Of a stretch of DNA of 34,887 nucleotides, positions 15,890 through 24,138 are shown one piece after another; positions within the stretch are counted from its first letter, which is position 1; every line of letters begins with the position of its first letter. The stretch comes from Chloroflexota bacterium. Lineage in GTDB: Bacteria; Chloroflexota; Anaerolineae; J102. Location of the stretch: contig JAAENG010000137.1 of NCBI GenBank assembly GCA_024224665.1, positions 1 to 34,887 of the forward strand, written 5' to 3'. Position numbers and translations under genes: made by a program. Under the pieces are notes generated by a model. That model saw nothing but the letters and a program-made list of their open reading frames with translations, was not told the origin of the DNA and searched no databases.

Positions 15890-17405
15890 CAGCTACATCC
15901 TGGCCCACGATCTGGGCACAACCGGCAACAAAGCTACACTCTTCCGGCGTGATGGCAGGGTTGCCGCTGCTACAGTTGCCACTTACCCTACTGCTTACCC
16001 CCAGGCCAACTGGGCCGAGCAAGATCCCAAGCACTGGCGTCGAGCCCTGTTTTCTTCGACACGACAGCTGCTCAAGGAAGCGGGCATCTCTTCAAGTGAG
16101 ATCGCCGTAGTGAGCTTTAGTGGGCACATGAATGGCCTTGTGTCGGTGGATAAAGCGGGGACACCGCTGCGCCCGGCCATTATCTGGGCGGACCAGCGGG
16201 CGGTCGAACAAGCAGCGGCCATTGCCGACACCTGTGGCGAAGATGAGGTCTACCGGCTAACGGGTAATCGCATCAGTGCCGGCTACCCAGCTGCCAAGTG
16301 GCTTTGGATCAAAACGCATGAGCCCGATGTTTATCACAACACGCATCTCGTCTTGCAGACGAAAGATTACGCCGCGTACCTGTTCTGCGCTGAGTTCGCC
16401 ACCGACTATTCTGATGCCTCGATGACCCTGCTGATGGATCTGACCAAACGAGAATGGGCGGGAGAATTAATCGAGCAACTGGGTTTAGACACACGCAAGT
16501 TAGCGGACATCTACCCGGCAGCGACAGTGATCGGTGGGGTGAGCGACGAAGCTGCCCGAGAAACAGGTTTGAGGACCGGGACTGCGGTGGTAATCGGGGG
16601 TGGGGATGGCGCCTGCGCTACGGTGGGGGCCGGATCCATTGCCGCGGGCGACACCTACAATTACATCGGTTCCTCATCCTGGATTGCCCTCTCTGCATCT
16701 CGACCTATCCTGGACCCCAAGCGACGCACCTTCAATATAGCACATCTTGATCCCGACCTTTATATCCCGTTAGGAACCATGCAAGCGGCAGGCGGAGCCT
16801 TTGATTGGTTTGAACGGTTGCTTCGGCCAGAAGATCATGAGCATCCTCAATACGAAGCATTGGACGAAGCCGCCGCTGCCGTACCTCCCGGCAGCCATGG
16901 ATTGCTCTTTCTGCCCTATTTGTTGGGCGAGCGCAGCCCCTATTGGAATCCGTTCGCGCGCGGGGCTTTTGTGGGCCTGAGCATGTCCCACGGCAAACCT
17001 GAAACGACGCGCGCGCTCCTGGAAGGCGTCGCTTTTCACTTGCGCAGTATTCTCACAGTACTGAAATCGCAGGGGACTGAGATCGAGACAGGTATCCGCT
17101 TGATCGGTGGTGGCGCCAGGAGCACACTTTGGCGGCAGATACTGGCAGATGTTTACCAACTTCCGGTCGCGCGCTTGAACCTCTCAGTACAAGCCACTGC
17201 CTTGGGCGCCGCCATTGCCGGAGGCGTTGGTGTAGGGCTGTATCCCGATTACAAGATCGGGCGCGATCTTGCGCCCATCCACGACTACCAGTATCCCCAA
17301 CCTGAGACATCTCCGCTCTACGAGCCCTATTTCAAGCTTTTCGAACAAACCTATGTGGCGCTCGAACCCATTTTCACACAGCTGGCCAAGCTTGACCAGA
17401 GCTAA
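15879..17405 (+). CDS. FGGY carbohydrate kinase, xylulokinase-like
   Basis: The 508-residue protein has both FGGY domains. The N-terminal phosphate loop is AHDLGTTGNKATLF, followed by WAEQDPKHW, SFSGHMNGLVSVD and AIIWADQRA, all xylulokinase-like. The segments LQTKDYAAYLF and TDYSDASMTLLMDLTKREW strengthen this. The catalytic Asp is D243 in GGGDGACATVGAG, and C-terminal ATP-domain motifs GLLFLPYLLGERSPYW and RLIGGGARSTLWRQILADV are intact. D-xylulose is the most likely substrate; L-fuculose, erythritol or another ketose or polyol cannot be excluded. It overlaps the GHMP kinase by 11 bp. It could serve pentose entry from xylan-derived sugars. Confidence 0.9.
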   Translation: MADSSYILAHDLGTTGNKATLFRRDGRVAAATVATYPTAYPQANWAEQDPKHWRRALFSSTRQLLKEAGISSSEIAVVSFSGHMNGLVSVDKAGTPLRPAIIWADQRAVEQAAAIADTCGEDEVYRLTGNRISAGYPAAKWLWIKTHEPDVYHNTHLVLQTKDYAAYLFCAEFATDYSDASMTLLMDLTKREWAGELIEQLGLDTRKLADIYPAATVIGGVSDEAARETGLRTGTAVVIGGGDGACATVGAGSIAAGDTYNYIGSSSWIALSASRPILDPKRRTFNIAHLDPDLYIPLGTMQAAGGAFDWFERLLRPEDHEHPQYEALDEAAAAVPPGSHGLLFLPYLLGERSPYWNPFARGAFVGLSMSHGKPETTRALLEGVAFHLRSILTVLKSQGTEIETGIRLIGGGARSTLWRQILADVYQLPVARLNLSVQATALGAAIAGGVGVGLYPDYKIGRDLAPIHDYQYPQPETSPLYEPYFKLFEQTYVALEPIFTQLAKLDQS

Positions 17406-17500
17406 ACGCTTGCCATGATTTTTGAGAGCAAATATGAAGGCGATTCCATTTGCCGCCAATCGGGGCCGAATCAGTGAGATCGACAGGGTGATGAGATTTC

Positions 17501-18532
17501 ATGAACCACTACCAGAGGTTTTTTGCTGCACTTAATGGTGTACCTGTAGACAGAGTGCCCCTTTTCCCTTTGCTCATGTACATGGCAGCCGATGAAGCAG
17601 GTATCTCTTACCGTGACTATGCAAGCAATGGACGCGCAATGGCAGAAGCACAGTTGCTGGTACAACAACAGTACGATCTAGATGCCATCACCGCCTGTTC
17701 CGATGCCTTTCGCATCGCCGCCGACCTCAGACCTGATCTCATGCTCTATCCTGAGGACAAGCCACCCTACCTCAGCCAACCGATAGTCACCAGCAAAGCG
17801 GATCTCGATCAGTTAACTCGACCCGACCCAACGGCGCCGCGCAGCCGCATGGGAGATAGAGCACTGGCCGTTGAGAGCATGGCCAAGGCCGTCAAGGGGG
17901 AGGTGGCAGTTCTGGGTTGGGTCGATATGCCCTTCGCTGAAGCCTGCTCACTCTCTGGGGTTGCCGGTTTTATGATGATCATGATGGACGCGCCCGATTT
18001 AGCCCATTGCATGTTGGATTTCATTAGCGAGTGTGTCATCGACTTCGCTCTCATTCAGATAGAAGCAGGAGCGGACATGATCGGTGCAGGCGATGCCGCA
18101 TCCTCGTTGATCTCCGCATCGATGTTCAGAGAATTCGCGCTGCCCTACGAACAGCGAGTCTGTAATGCAATCCATCAAGCGGGTAAACCCGTTAAACTCC
18201 ATATTTGTGGACAGACTTCTCACCTGCTAGCAGACATGGTGCGCTCAGGCGCAGACCTGTTCAATGTCGATCACCTGGTATCTCTGGCGCAGGCACGGGA
18301 TGTATACAACGTTCATGGTAAATGCTTCAAGGGCAACCTGGACCCTGTTTCCGCCATACTGGAATCGACGCCCGAGCGATGCCAGCAGGCCGCTTTGGAT
18401 TGCATCAGATTGGCCGAAGGTACACGTTACATGCTCAGCGCCGGCTGTGAGATCCCGGCGGAGACACCCCATGAGATATTTCGAGCGTTTTGTGCAGCGC
18501 CGAAAGTAGCTGCCCAAGGAACGCCTGGATGA
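17501..18532 (+). CDS. URO-D/MtaA-like Zn-dependent methyltransferase family protein
   Basis: This 343-residue protein has the uroporphyrinogen decarboxylase fold but belongs to the methyltransferase-like branch (MtaA, CmuA, MtbA and many uncharacterised relatives). The zinc motif is complete: H234 and C236 in KLHICGQTS and C316 in SAGCEIPAETP. MtaA-type enzymes activate a thiol with this zinc and move methyl groups between a corrinoid protein and a thiol acceptor. True URO-D lacks this motif. No corrinoid protein is encoded in the window. The gene starts 95 bp after the FGGY kinase and overlaps the aldo/keto reductase by 4 bp (ATGA). Demethylation of a methylated sugar or uronate is one possible role. 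Confidence 0.85.
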   Translation: MNHYQRFFAALNGVPVDRVPLFPLLMYMAADEAGISYRDYASNGRAMAEAQLLVQQQYDLDAITACSDAFRIAADLRPDLMLYPEDKPPYLSQPIVTSKADLDQLTRPDPTAPRSRMGDRALAVESMAKAVKGEVAVLGWVDMPFAEACSLSGVAGFMMIMMDAPDLAHCMLDFISECVIDFALIQIEAGADMIGAGDAASSLISASMFREFALPYEQRVCNAIHQAGKPVKLHICGQTSHLLADMVRSGADLFNVDHLVSLAQARDVYNVHGKCFKGNLDPVSAILESTPERCQQAALDCIRLAEGTRYMLSAGCEIPAETPHEIFRAFCAAPKVAAQGTPG

Positions 18533-19494
18533 TCTTCCGCCAGCTGGGTAAGACAGGTTTGCATATCTCGATCCTGGGTTTTGGTGCGGCGGCACTGGGC
18601 AATGAGTATGGTGAAATCGACACAAAAGAGGGAGAGCGTGCCGTACATCGGGCCATCGATCTTGGCATCAACTATTTTGATACAGCACCCCTTTATGGAT
18701 TTCACTTGGCCGAAGAGCGGCTGGGTAGGGCATTGATCGGAAAACGCAACCATATCATCCTGGCAACCAAAGCCGGCAGACATGCACATGATCCGGCCAG
18801 CGGTTTTGATTTCTCAAGCATCGGTATCATTCGATCAGTCGAAGCCAGTTTGAAACGTTTGCGAACAGAATACATCGATGTTTTACAGGCTCACGATATC
18901 GAGTTTGCCCCGGCTGACCTCATCGTAAATGAAACGATCCCGACCATGCGACGTTTGCAGCGCCAGGGCAAGGTGCGATGTGTGGGTATCACCGCCTATC
19001 CACTGGGGATGCTGGCACGTGTGGCAAAGGCCACAACTGTCGATACCATTCTCACCTACTGTCGCTACAATCTCTTCGACACCTCCATGGATGATGTATT
19101 ATCGCCAGTGGCGAAACAATTGGGCATCGGACTGATCAATGCCTCGGCGCTGCACATGGGTTTGCTCACAAATGCGGGTCCGCCCCACTGGCATCCCGCG
19201 CCGCAGCAGGTGCTTGCCAAGGGTCGGCAAGTATCAGCGTTGTGCCGCGAGCATGGCGCTGATATCAGTCAGGTGGCCTTGCAGTTCGCCCTCGCCCACC
19301 CTGATGTCGCCACAGCCCTGGTAGGGATGAGCACCACGGTCGAGGTAGAACGAAATGTCAGAGCGGTGTCTCAGCGCCCCAACCCATTACTTCTGGCCGA
19401 GATCAAAACGATGATCGAGCCCGTCGCCGACATCTGGTGGAAAGAAGGCTTACAGGAAAATCATGATCCCGATTCTGTGGATCAGTACTGTTAA
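18529..19494 (+). CDS. Aldo/keto reductase, L-galactose dehydrogenase-like
   Basis: I choose the ATG at 18529, which forms an ATGA overlap with the preceding stop and gives 321 residues. An in-frame ATG 39 bases upstream lies inside the previous gene. The AKR tetrad is D51, Y56, K81 and H122 (NYFDTAPLYG, ILATKAGR, LQAHDIEF). The segments HDIEF, VNETIPTMRRLQRQGKVR, YCRYNLFDTS and SALHMGLLTNAGPPHWHP closely follow plant-type L-galactose dehydrogenase and related L-fucose dehydrogenases. These oxidise an aldose at C1 to the lactone with NAD(P). Coupling to the URO-D-like gene suggests they act on the same sugar. The exact sugar is inferred, not shown. Confidence 0.9.
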   Translation: MIFRQLGKTGLHISILGFGAAALGNEYGEIDTKEGERAVHRAIDLGINYFDTAPLYGFHLAEERLGRALIGKRNHIILATKAGRHAHDPASGFDFSSIGIIRSVEASLKRLRTEYIDVLQAHDIEFAPADLIVNETIPTMRRLQRQGKVRCVGITAYPLGMLARVAKATTVDTILTYCRYNLFDTSMDDVLSPVAKQLGIGLINASALHMGLLTNAGPPHWHPAPQQVLAKGRQVSALCREHGADISQVALQFALAHPDVATALVGMSTTVEVERNVRAVSQRPNPLLLAEIKTMIEPVADIWWKEGLQENHDPDSVDQYC

Positions 19495-19609
19495 CCCAGT
19501 AGACATCATCCTGACTGAAACAGGGGGTTCTGGTTGACCAGTACACTGGTGGAGCCGAGATGATGATCGCCGAACGCGTAGTCTACGCTGTTGTTGGAGG
19601 TGTGTCTAG

Positions 19610-19627
19610 CGCTGTCAAAGGACAGTG
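19610..19627 (+). terminator. Weak hairpin between convergent genes
   Basis: CGCTGTC (19610-19616) and GACAGTG (19621-19627) can form a seven-pair stem including one G-U pair around an AAAG loop. The downstream sequence is only moderately T-rich. It lies between the convergent aldo/keto reductase and phosphodiester glycosidase genes, so a terminator role is possible but weakly supported. Confidence 0.25.
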
Positions 19628-19638
19628 GTCTTGTTCAC

Positions 19639-20547
19639 TTATGTGCCAGACGCAACCGCATAAACGACCAAGTGGTTGGCGACTGGTCGTTCAAACATTG
19701 ACACGCCCTGGTGGATCGGTGCATTCAGCACGCGAACACCTATGCCCTCCTGCGTGACCATCGTGCTCGATCCGCCACCGTCCAGATTCATGGCTCTATC
19801 TGCACCAAGCTCTGCGGCCAGACCTGCGAGTTCTGCCAGTGTAACTCCCTCGCTGTAGTCATCCTGTCTGCCGTCAATGACGATTAGCCATAGGGTCTCG
19901 CCCCTTGCATCCAGTGCAACTGCCGTGCGTGGATGCACCTTACCATTCGTGAACGCTTCTGGCTCACGATGCCAGACTAGCCGTGCATTTCCGGCCAAGG
20001 CATGCCTTGTCTGCGGCGGGCAGTCAGACTGCGAGATACTAACGCTTTCAGGTGAGATACACAGATTGGGATCCTGGGCCTTGGTGGCCGAATACCGGAC
20101 ACCTTGCGAAATCGCCAGTCCATCAACGTCAACCGGATCGCCATGTTTGGGATAGTAGCCCCAGGGAACTGTGCCTACACGGAATGGCTCGAAGAAGCTG
20201 CCGTTGATCGCCAGTTGCGCTCCGGACTCCGACAGGAACTGAGAGGTAGTGCGGGCTGATATCTCCATTCCTCCTGTGAGATCGCCGGGCGTGACCAAGA
20301 AGTGAATGCCTGGATATGTGAGATCGATCTTGGCGAGATGGATGATGAGAGGGCGTGGGTGTTCCCGCACCAGACGCTGATAGTGAATACCTTCGAACAG
20401 TTGCCGGGTTATCTCAACGCGTTCGGGTCGTCGTCGGCGCTGAACCGCCAGGTAAGACTGGTAGGCGATCAGCAGGAGCAACAGTATACCTACGATCGCA
20501 GTAAGGGCTTGGCGGGTTGTCGGTGTCTTCGTTTCCACTTTTGGCAA
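19639..20547 (-). CDS. Membrane-anchored phosphodiester glycosidase (NAGPA/DUF2233 family)
   Basis: The 302-residue protein has a single N-terminal membrane segment (about 15-30, LTAIVGILLLLLIAYQSYL) followed by basic residues. The rest lies outside as a phosphodiester glycosidase domain. Diagnostic motifs are LAINGSFFEP, KVHPRTAVALD, LWLIVIDGRQDDYSEGVTLAELA and MNLDGGGSSTMV. The family includes the mammalian 'uncovering enzyme' and bacterial exported proteins acting on glycan phosphodiesters; substrates in Chloroflexota are unknown. It is convergent with the aldo/keto reductase and has no obvious operon partner. Confidence 0.9.
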   Translation of the reverse strand: MPKVETKTPTTRQALTAIVGILLLLLIAYQSYLAVQRRRRPERVEITRQLFEGIHYQRLVREHPRPLIIHLAKIDLTYPGIHFLVTPGDLTGGMEISARTTSQFLSESGAQLAINGSFFEPFRVGTVPWGYYPKHGDPVDVDGLAISQGVRYSATKAQDPNLCISPESVSISQSDCPPQTRHALAGNARLVWHREPEAFTNGKVHPRTAVALDARGETLWLIVIDGRQDDYSEGVTLAELAGLAAELGADRAMNLDGGGSSTMVTQEGIGVRVLNAPIHQGVSMFERPVANHLVVYAVASGT

Positions 20548-20802
20548 TTTGGTTTCAAAAGGCTAAGTTGTTCAGCAATGTTGAGTGCCAAGTGCAAGCA
20601 ACTTACCATCAAGGCTAAACGCTACGGTTTCCATGGGGCTATAAGGGTAAGACTGCTCTAGCGCGGGTTCTTTGAAACGTGCTTGCAGGTTCCAAACGTG
20701 TAGAGATTCAGTGGTTGCGGCCCGGTGGAATCGATGGCTCCGGATTTAGGCTGCGCTACCGTGCCATCAGTCTTCGGTCTTCAATCTTTATTCTAACCAC
20801 CC

Positions 20803-23037
20803 TCACTCCACCTTATACTTTCGCAACCGCAGTGAGTTCGTTACCACAAATACACTGCTAAAAGCCATGGCCCCGGCAGCGATGATCGGGTTGAGCAGCC
20901 CCAGGGCAGCGAGGGGAATGCCGATGATATTGTAGATGAAAGCCCAGAAGAGGTTCTGGCGAATGATCTTCATAGTGCCATGGCTGAGTTTGAGAGCGCG
21001 GGGCACGCCTTGCAGATCACCACTCATGAGTGTGACGTCTGCGGTCTCCATTGCTACGTCGGTGCCGGTGCCGAGGGCAATGCTGACATCGGCCTGAGCC
21101 AAGGCGGGTGCGTCATTGATGCCATCTCCAACCATGGCCACCGTGTTGCCCTCTTCTTGCAAGCTGATAATTTGGGCTGCCTTGTCTTGCGGCAATACCT
21201 CCGCCAGCACACGATCGACACCTGCCTGCTGGGCGATCACTGCCGCTGTGCGCGGGTTATCTCCGGTAATCATGACCACATCGAGATCATCATCCCGCAA
21301 ATGTGCAATTGCTGCGGCCGAGGAGTCTTTGATCGTATCAGATACGGCCAATACTCCCGCAAGTTGGCCGTTGACCTGCACCAGCATAGCCGTTTTGCCC
21401 TCTCTTTCCAAACGCTCTAGCACGGCCTGCAGATTATCAGACACCGCCAGGCGTTTGCTCCCTACCACTACCTCTTGCCCGGCCACCTGAGCTTTCACCC
21501 CAGCGCCGGTGATCGATTCAAACGAGTCAGGTTGGGCAATATCCACGGCCTGTGTCTTGGCCCCTTCGACAATGGCTTCGCCCAATGGATGTTCGGAACC
21601 ACGCTCAGCGCTGGCTGCCAGGTGGAGCAGATAGTGGTCGGATCGATAGCCGTTGGCCGAGGGAGCTGTCCACCCTTCGGCGACCAACACATCGGTTAGG
21701 ACAGGTTTGCCTTCAGTAATGGTGCCGGTCTTGTCCAAAGCTATCGTCGTGACCTGTTCTGCCCGTTCCAGCGCCTCACTGTTCTTGAACAAGATGCCAT
21801 ATTGCGCGCCCCGTCCGGTGCCGACCATGATCGCAGTGGGCGTTGCCAGGCCCAGGGCACAAGGGCAGGCGATCACAAGCACGGCCACGGCGGTGATCAA
21901 GCTGTTCGTAAATCCCGCATCACCGATGAAATACCAGCCGAGAAAGGTCAATGCGGCGATGGCAATGACCACCGGCACGAACACGGCTGACACCCTATCG
22001 GCAAGTTGCTGGATGGGCGCTTTGGATCCCTGCGCCTCTTCTACCATGCGGATGATCTGGGCAAGGGCGGTTTCTTTACCCACACGAGTCGCCTGCACAT
22101 AGAGCATGCCTTGTTTGTTGATGGTGGCGCCGATGACCTGATCGCCTGGTGATTTGTCGACAGGAATCGGTTCGCCGGTCAACATGGACTCATCCACAGC
22201 ACTCTCACCGCTCTGTACCACACCGTCCACCGGAAAACCCTCTCCCGGCCTCACGATCACGACATCGCCCACCCGCACTTGCAAGACCGGCATGTCGATC
22301 TCCTCCCCTTCACGCACAACTCGGGCTGTCTTGGGGCTGAGATCCATTAGCGCCCGAATGGCGTCAGAAGTGGCGCCTTTGGCCCGAGCTTCGAGGTACT
22401 TGCCCACGCGAATGAGGGTAATGATCATGGCCGATGTCTCGAAGTAAACATGCGCGCCCAGATTTATACCTGCCAGATCGCCGAGGATAACGGCCACACT
22501 GTAAAAGTAGGCTGCGGAAGAGCCCAAGGCGATGAGCACGTCCATGTTGGCGGCGCCGTTTTTCAGGGCTTTGTAGCCATTGACATAGTAGTCTTTACCG
22601 ACATAAAACTGAACCGGCGTGGCCAGCGCCAACATCATCCAGTTGAACCAGGCTGCATGCGACCAAGCCCCCAACAGGCCAAAATCTCGGGCCATCGAGA
22701 GCAGAAAGAGAGGGATGGTGAAAGCTAATCCCACCTTTAAGAGATGTTCCTGCCGCTTGATTTCTTCCACTCTGGCTGCACGTTCGGCATCGACTTTATC
22801 AGCTTCATCCACACCCTCTAGTTCGATGATTTCATAACCGAGATCGGCCACCAGGTCTTTCATATCCTGTACATCCACCATGGCCGGATTGTAGACAACG
22901 GAAGCGGTCTCAGTGGCCAGATTGACCGTCGCATCCTCCACGCCCGCCATGCGAGTAAGATTGCGTTCGATGGTGGCAGAGCAGTTGGCGCAGGTCATAC
23001 CGGTGATGGGGAGAATGAGTTGTTGGGATTCGGACAT
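20803..23037 (-). CDS. copA: Copper-translocating P1B-type ATPase
   Basis: From the ATG at 23037 this is a 744-residue Cu+ exporter. One heavy-metal domain carries GMTCANCS (C16, C19). The actuator motif is TGEP, the membrane metal site [12 protein letters not shown], the phosphorylated Asp D435 in [11 protein letters not shown], the class-specific HPLGEAIV, and the hinge [15 protein letters not shown]. All are intact, so activity is expected. The frame stays open 40 codons upstream through an 8-bp minisatellite, giving an RPRDHTTT-type repeat, with an ATG at 23148 and a TTG at 23157. I prefer 23037 because the heavy-metal domain begins there, though no clear RBS precedes any start. It is the last gene of csoR-copZ-copA. 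Confidence 0.95.
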   Translation of the reverse strand: MSESQQLILPITGMTCANCSATIERNLTRMAGVEDATVNLATETASVVYNPAMVDVQDMKDLVADLGYEIIELEGVDEADKVDAERAARVEEIKRQEHLLKVGLAFTIPLFLLSMARDFGLLGAWSHAAWFNWMMLALATPVQFYVGKDYYVNGYKALKNGAANMDVLIALGSSAAYFYSVAVILGDLAGINLGAHVYFETSAMIITLIRVGKYLEARAKGATSDAIRALMDLSPKTARVVREGEEIDMPVLQVRVGDVVIVRPGEGFPVDGVVQSGESAVDESMLTGEPIPVDKSPGDQVIGATINKQGMLYVQATRVGKETALAQIIRMVEEAQGSKAPIQQLADRVSAVFVPVVIAIAALTFLGWYFIGDAGFTNSLITAVAVLVIACPCALGLATPTAIMVGTGRGAQYGILFKNSEALERAEQVTTIALDKTGTITEGKPVLTDVLVAEGWTAPSANGYRSDHYLLHLAASAERGSEHPLGEAIVEGAKTQAVDIAQPDSFESITGAGVKAQVAGQEVVVGSKRLAVSDNLQAVLERLEREGKTAMLVQVNGQLAGVLAVSDTIKDSSAAAIAHLRDDDLDVVMITGDNPRTAAVIAQQAGVDRVLAEVLPQDKAAQIISLQEEGNTVAMVGDGINDAPALAQADVSIALGTGTDVAMETADVTLMSGDLQGVPRALKLSHGTMKIIRQNLFWAFIYNIIGIPLAALGLLNPIIAAGAMAFSSVFVVTNSLRLRKYKVE

Positions 23038-23043
23038 GGTCGG

Positions 23044-23131
23044 GTGGTCGCGTGGTCGCGTGGTCGTGTGGTCGCGTGGTCGCGTGGTCGTGTGGTCGCG
23101 TGGTCGCGTGGTCGCGTGGTCGTGTGGTCGC
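23044..23131 (+). repeat. 8-bp minisatellite, GTGGTCGC/T type, 11 units
   Basis: Eleven uninterrupted octamers GTGGTCGC or GTGGTCGT lie directly upstream of copA. Two more copies occur at 23262-23277, after the second array. On the minus strand the octamers can be read as an RPRDHTTT peptide repeat in frame with copA. Confidence 0.92.
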
Positions 23132-23172
23132 GTGGGGTCAGAGTGCATATCCGTCAAGACAGCGCCGTCCGG

Positions 23173-23260
23173 GTCTACAGGTCTACAGGTCTACGGGTCT
23201 ACGGGTCTACGGGTCTACAGGTTTCCCGGTCTACAGGTTTCCCGGTCTACAGATTTCTCG
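23173..23260 (+). repeat. 8-bp minisatellite, GTCTACAG type, 11 units
   Basis: Eleven octamers follow in exact 8-bp register: GTCTACAG or GTCTACGG, with GTTTCCCG interspersed twice and a degenerate last unit. The array lies in the copZ-copA intergenic region next to the GTGGTCGC array. The same octamer family recurs at 33571-33658. Confidence 0.92.
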
Positions 23261-23287
23261 TGTGGTCGTGTGGTCGATTGTACTCGA

Positions 23288-23491
23288 TTAGTTTGAGGGG
23301 GCGTAGCCGGCTTCGCTGAGTGCGGTACGGGCGTTGTCTAAGGCTTGCTCACTGCCGTACTCTACCAAAATGGCCTTGGTTTCTTGATTGCCTTGTACGA
23401 AATCCACGCCATCGACGAAGCCCAGTTCGCGCTCGACCGATTTGACGCAGTGTCCGCAAGAGATGTTGGGAATGGTGAGTGTTTTTTTCAT
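23288..23491 (-). CDS. copZ: CopZ-like heavy-metal-associated (HMA) copper chaperone
   Basis: The 67-residue protein from the ATG at 23491 is a single ferredoxin-like HMA domain. The metal-binding CxxC is SCGHC (C12, C15), followed by SVERELGFVDGVDFV and the C-terminal LSEAGYAPSN. AAGGAA precedes this start. The frame is open for 23 further codons upstream but without family similarity. Such chaperones carry Cu+ to the P-type ATPase encoded next in the operon. The gap to copA is filled by octamer minisatellites, which is unusual for a copper operon. Confidence 0.9.
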   Translation of the reverse strand: MKKTLTIPNISCGHCVKSVERELGFVDGVDFVQGNQETKAILVEYGSEQALDNARTALSEAGYAPSN

Positions 23492-23560
23492 GATCGATTC
23501 CTTTGCATTGTTGAGGGTGGGTGGGTTGATAACGGTTCTACAATAAAGCCATATTTTCAT

Positions 23561-23845
23561 CTACCGCCGCAGTTTGCCGGTTGCATCGAAGACCTGAATG
23601 ATCTCGCCAATCACGCGTTCGCGTTCACCTTCGTCATCGCTGCGAATGGCGGTGGTGACACAGGTATTGAGATGATTGGTCAGTATTTGGCTGTTGACGC
23701 GCTCCAGTGCATTTTGCACGGCCTTGACTTGTTTCATCACATCGACGCAATAAACATCCTCGTCGACCATGCGCTCGATACCGCGTACATGACCTTCGAT
23801 GCTGCGCAGGCGATTGACGACATCTTTTTTGACTTCGGCTTGCAT
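23561..23845 (-). CDS. csoR: Copper-sensing transcriptional repressor CsoR
   Basis: The ATG at 23845 gives a 94-residue all-helical CsoR/RcnR-family protein. The copper ligands C33, H58 and C62 have the same spacing as C36-H61-C65 of Mycobacterium tuberculosis CsoR. The motif RLRSIEGHVRGIERMVDED is typical of the DNA-binding N-terminal helix. Apo-CsoR represses and Cu+ binding releases DNA. The upstream open frame to 23962 passes through the operator and promoter and is not coding. It heads csoR-copZ-copA on the minus strand, and its own operator lies 25 bp upstream. Confidence 0.95.
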   Translation of the reverse strand: MQAEVKKDVVNRLRSIEGHVRGIERMVDEDVYCVDVMKQVKAVQNALERVNSQILTNHLNTCVTTAIRSDDEGERERVIGEIIQVFDATGKLRR

Positions 23846-23869
23846 AAATGGCTCCTGGGCTCTTCGTTT

Positions 23870-23893
23870 ATCCCGCCCCCCAGGGGGAGGGGT
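23870..23893 (-). promoter_or_regulatory. CsoR-type operator
   Basis: On the plus strand ATCCCGCCCCC (23870-23880), CA, GGGGGAGGGGT (23883-23893) forms a near-palindrome with 9 of 11 matching pairs. G/C-rich pseudo-palindromes of this type are the known CsoR recognition sites. It lies between the -10 box and the csoR start. Confidence 0.75.
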
Positions 23894-23905
23894 CGCTGGA
23901 CAATC

Positions 23906-23934
23906 AGTGTAGCCATTGCGCCAGTATACGTCAA
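23906..23934 (-). promoter_or_regulatory. Promoter of csoR-copZ-copA
   Basis: On the minus strand TTGACG (23934-23929), a 17-bp spacer, then TACACT (23911-23906). The predicted start is a few bases before the CsoR-type operator, so repressor binding would block initiation or early elongation. Confidence 0.7.
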
Positions 23935-23965
23935 GTAAGGATGCTTGCCATTCACACCTCAAATA

Positions 23966-24001
23966 ACGTAGCCCGGCTACGATACTGTGGCCGGGCTACG
24001 T
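23966..24001. terminator. Perfect 12-bp-stem hairpin upstream of the cop promoter
   Basis: ACGTAGCCCGGC (23966-23977) is the exact reverse complement of GCCGGGCTACGT (23990-24001) around a 12-base loop. It lies between the end of the 5'-nucleotidase gene and the csoR promoter. No T-tract follows on either strand, so a REP-like element or an unusual terminator are both possible. Confidence 0.5.
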
Positions 24002-24138
24002 AACCCAAAACATTAGGAGGCTTGCCTCTCACAAGGGGAGGAAGACCTATGACGCGGTGCAAGAACTCACGGCGTCTTTGTTTAGATGCCTGCTATTTGC
24101 AAGTGGTTACTGGCATCGATACAAAACACACTTTTCAG

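Noticed and set aside
21301-21313. ATGTGCAATTGCT, a 13-base match to half of the SorC palindrome, inside copA
   Set aside because: It is a lone half-site in coding sequence with no partner arm or promoter, most likely chance.
23044-23277. Possible CRISPR array
   Set aside because: Octamers are contiguous without unique spacers, and no cas gene is nearby.
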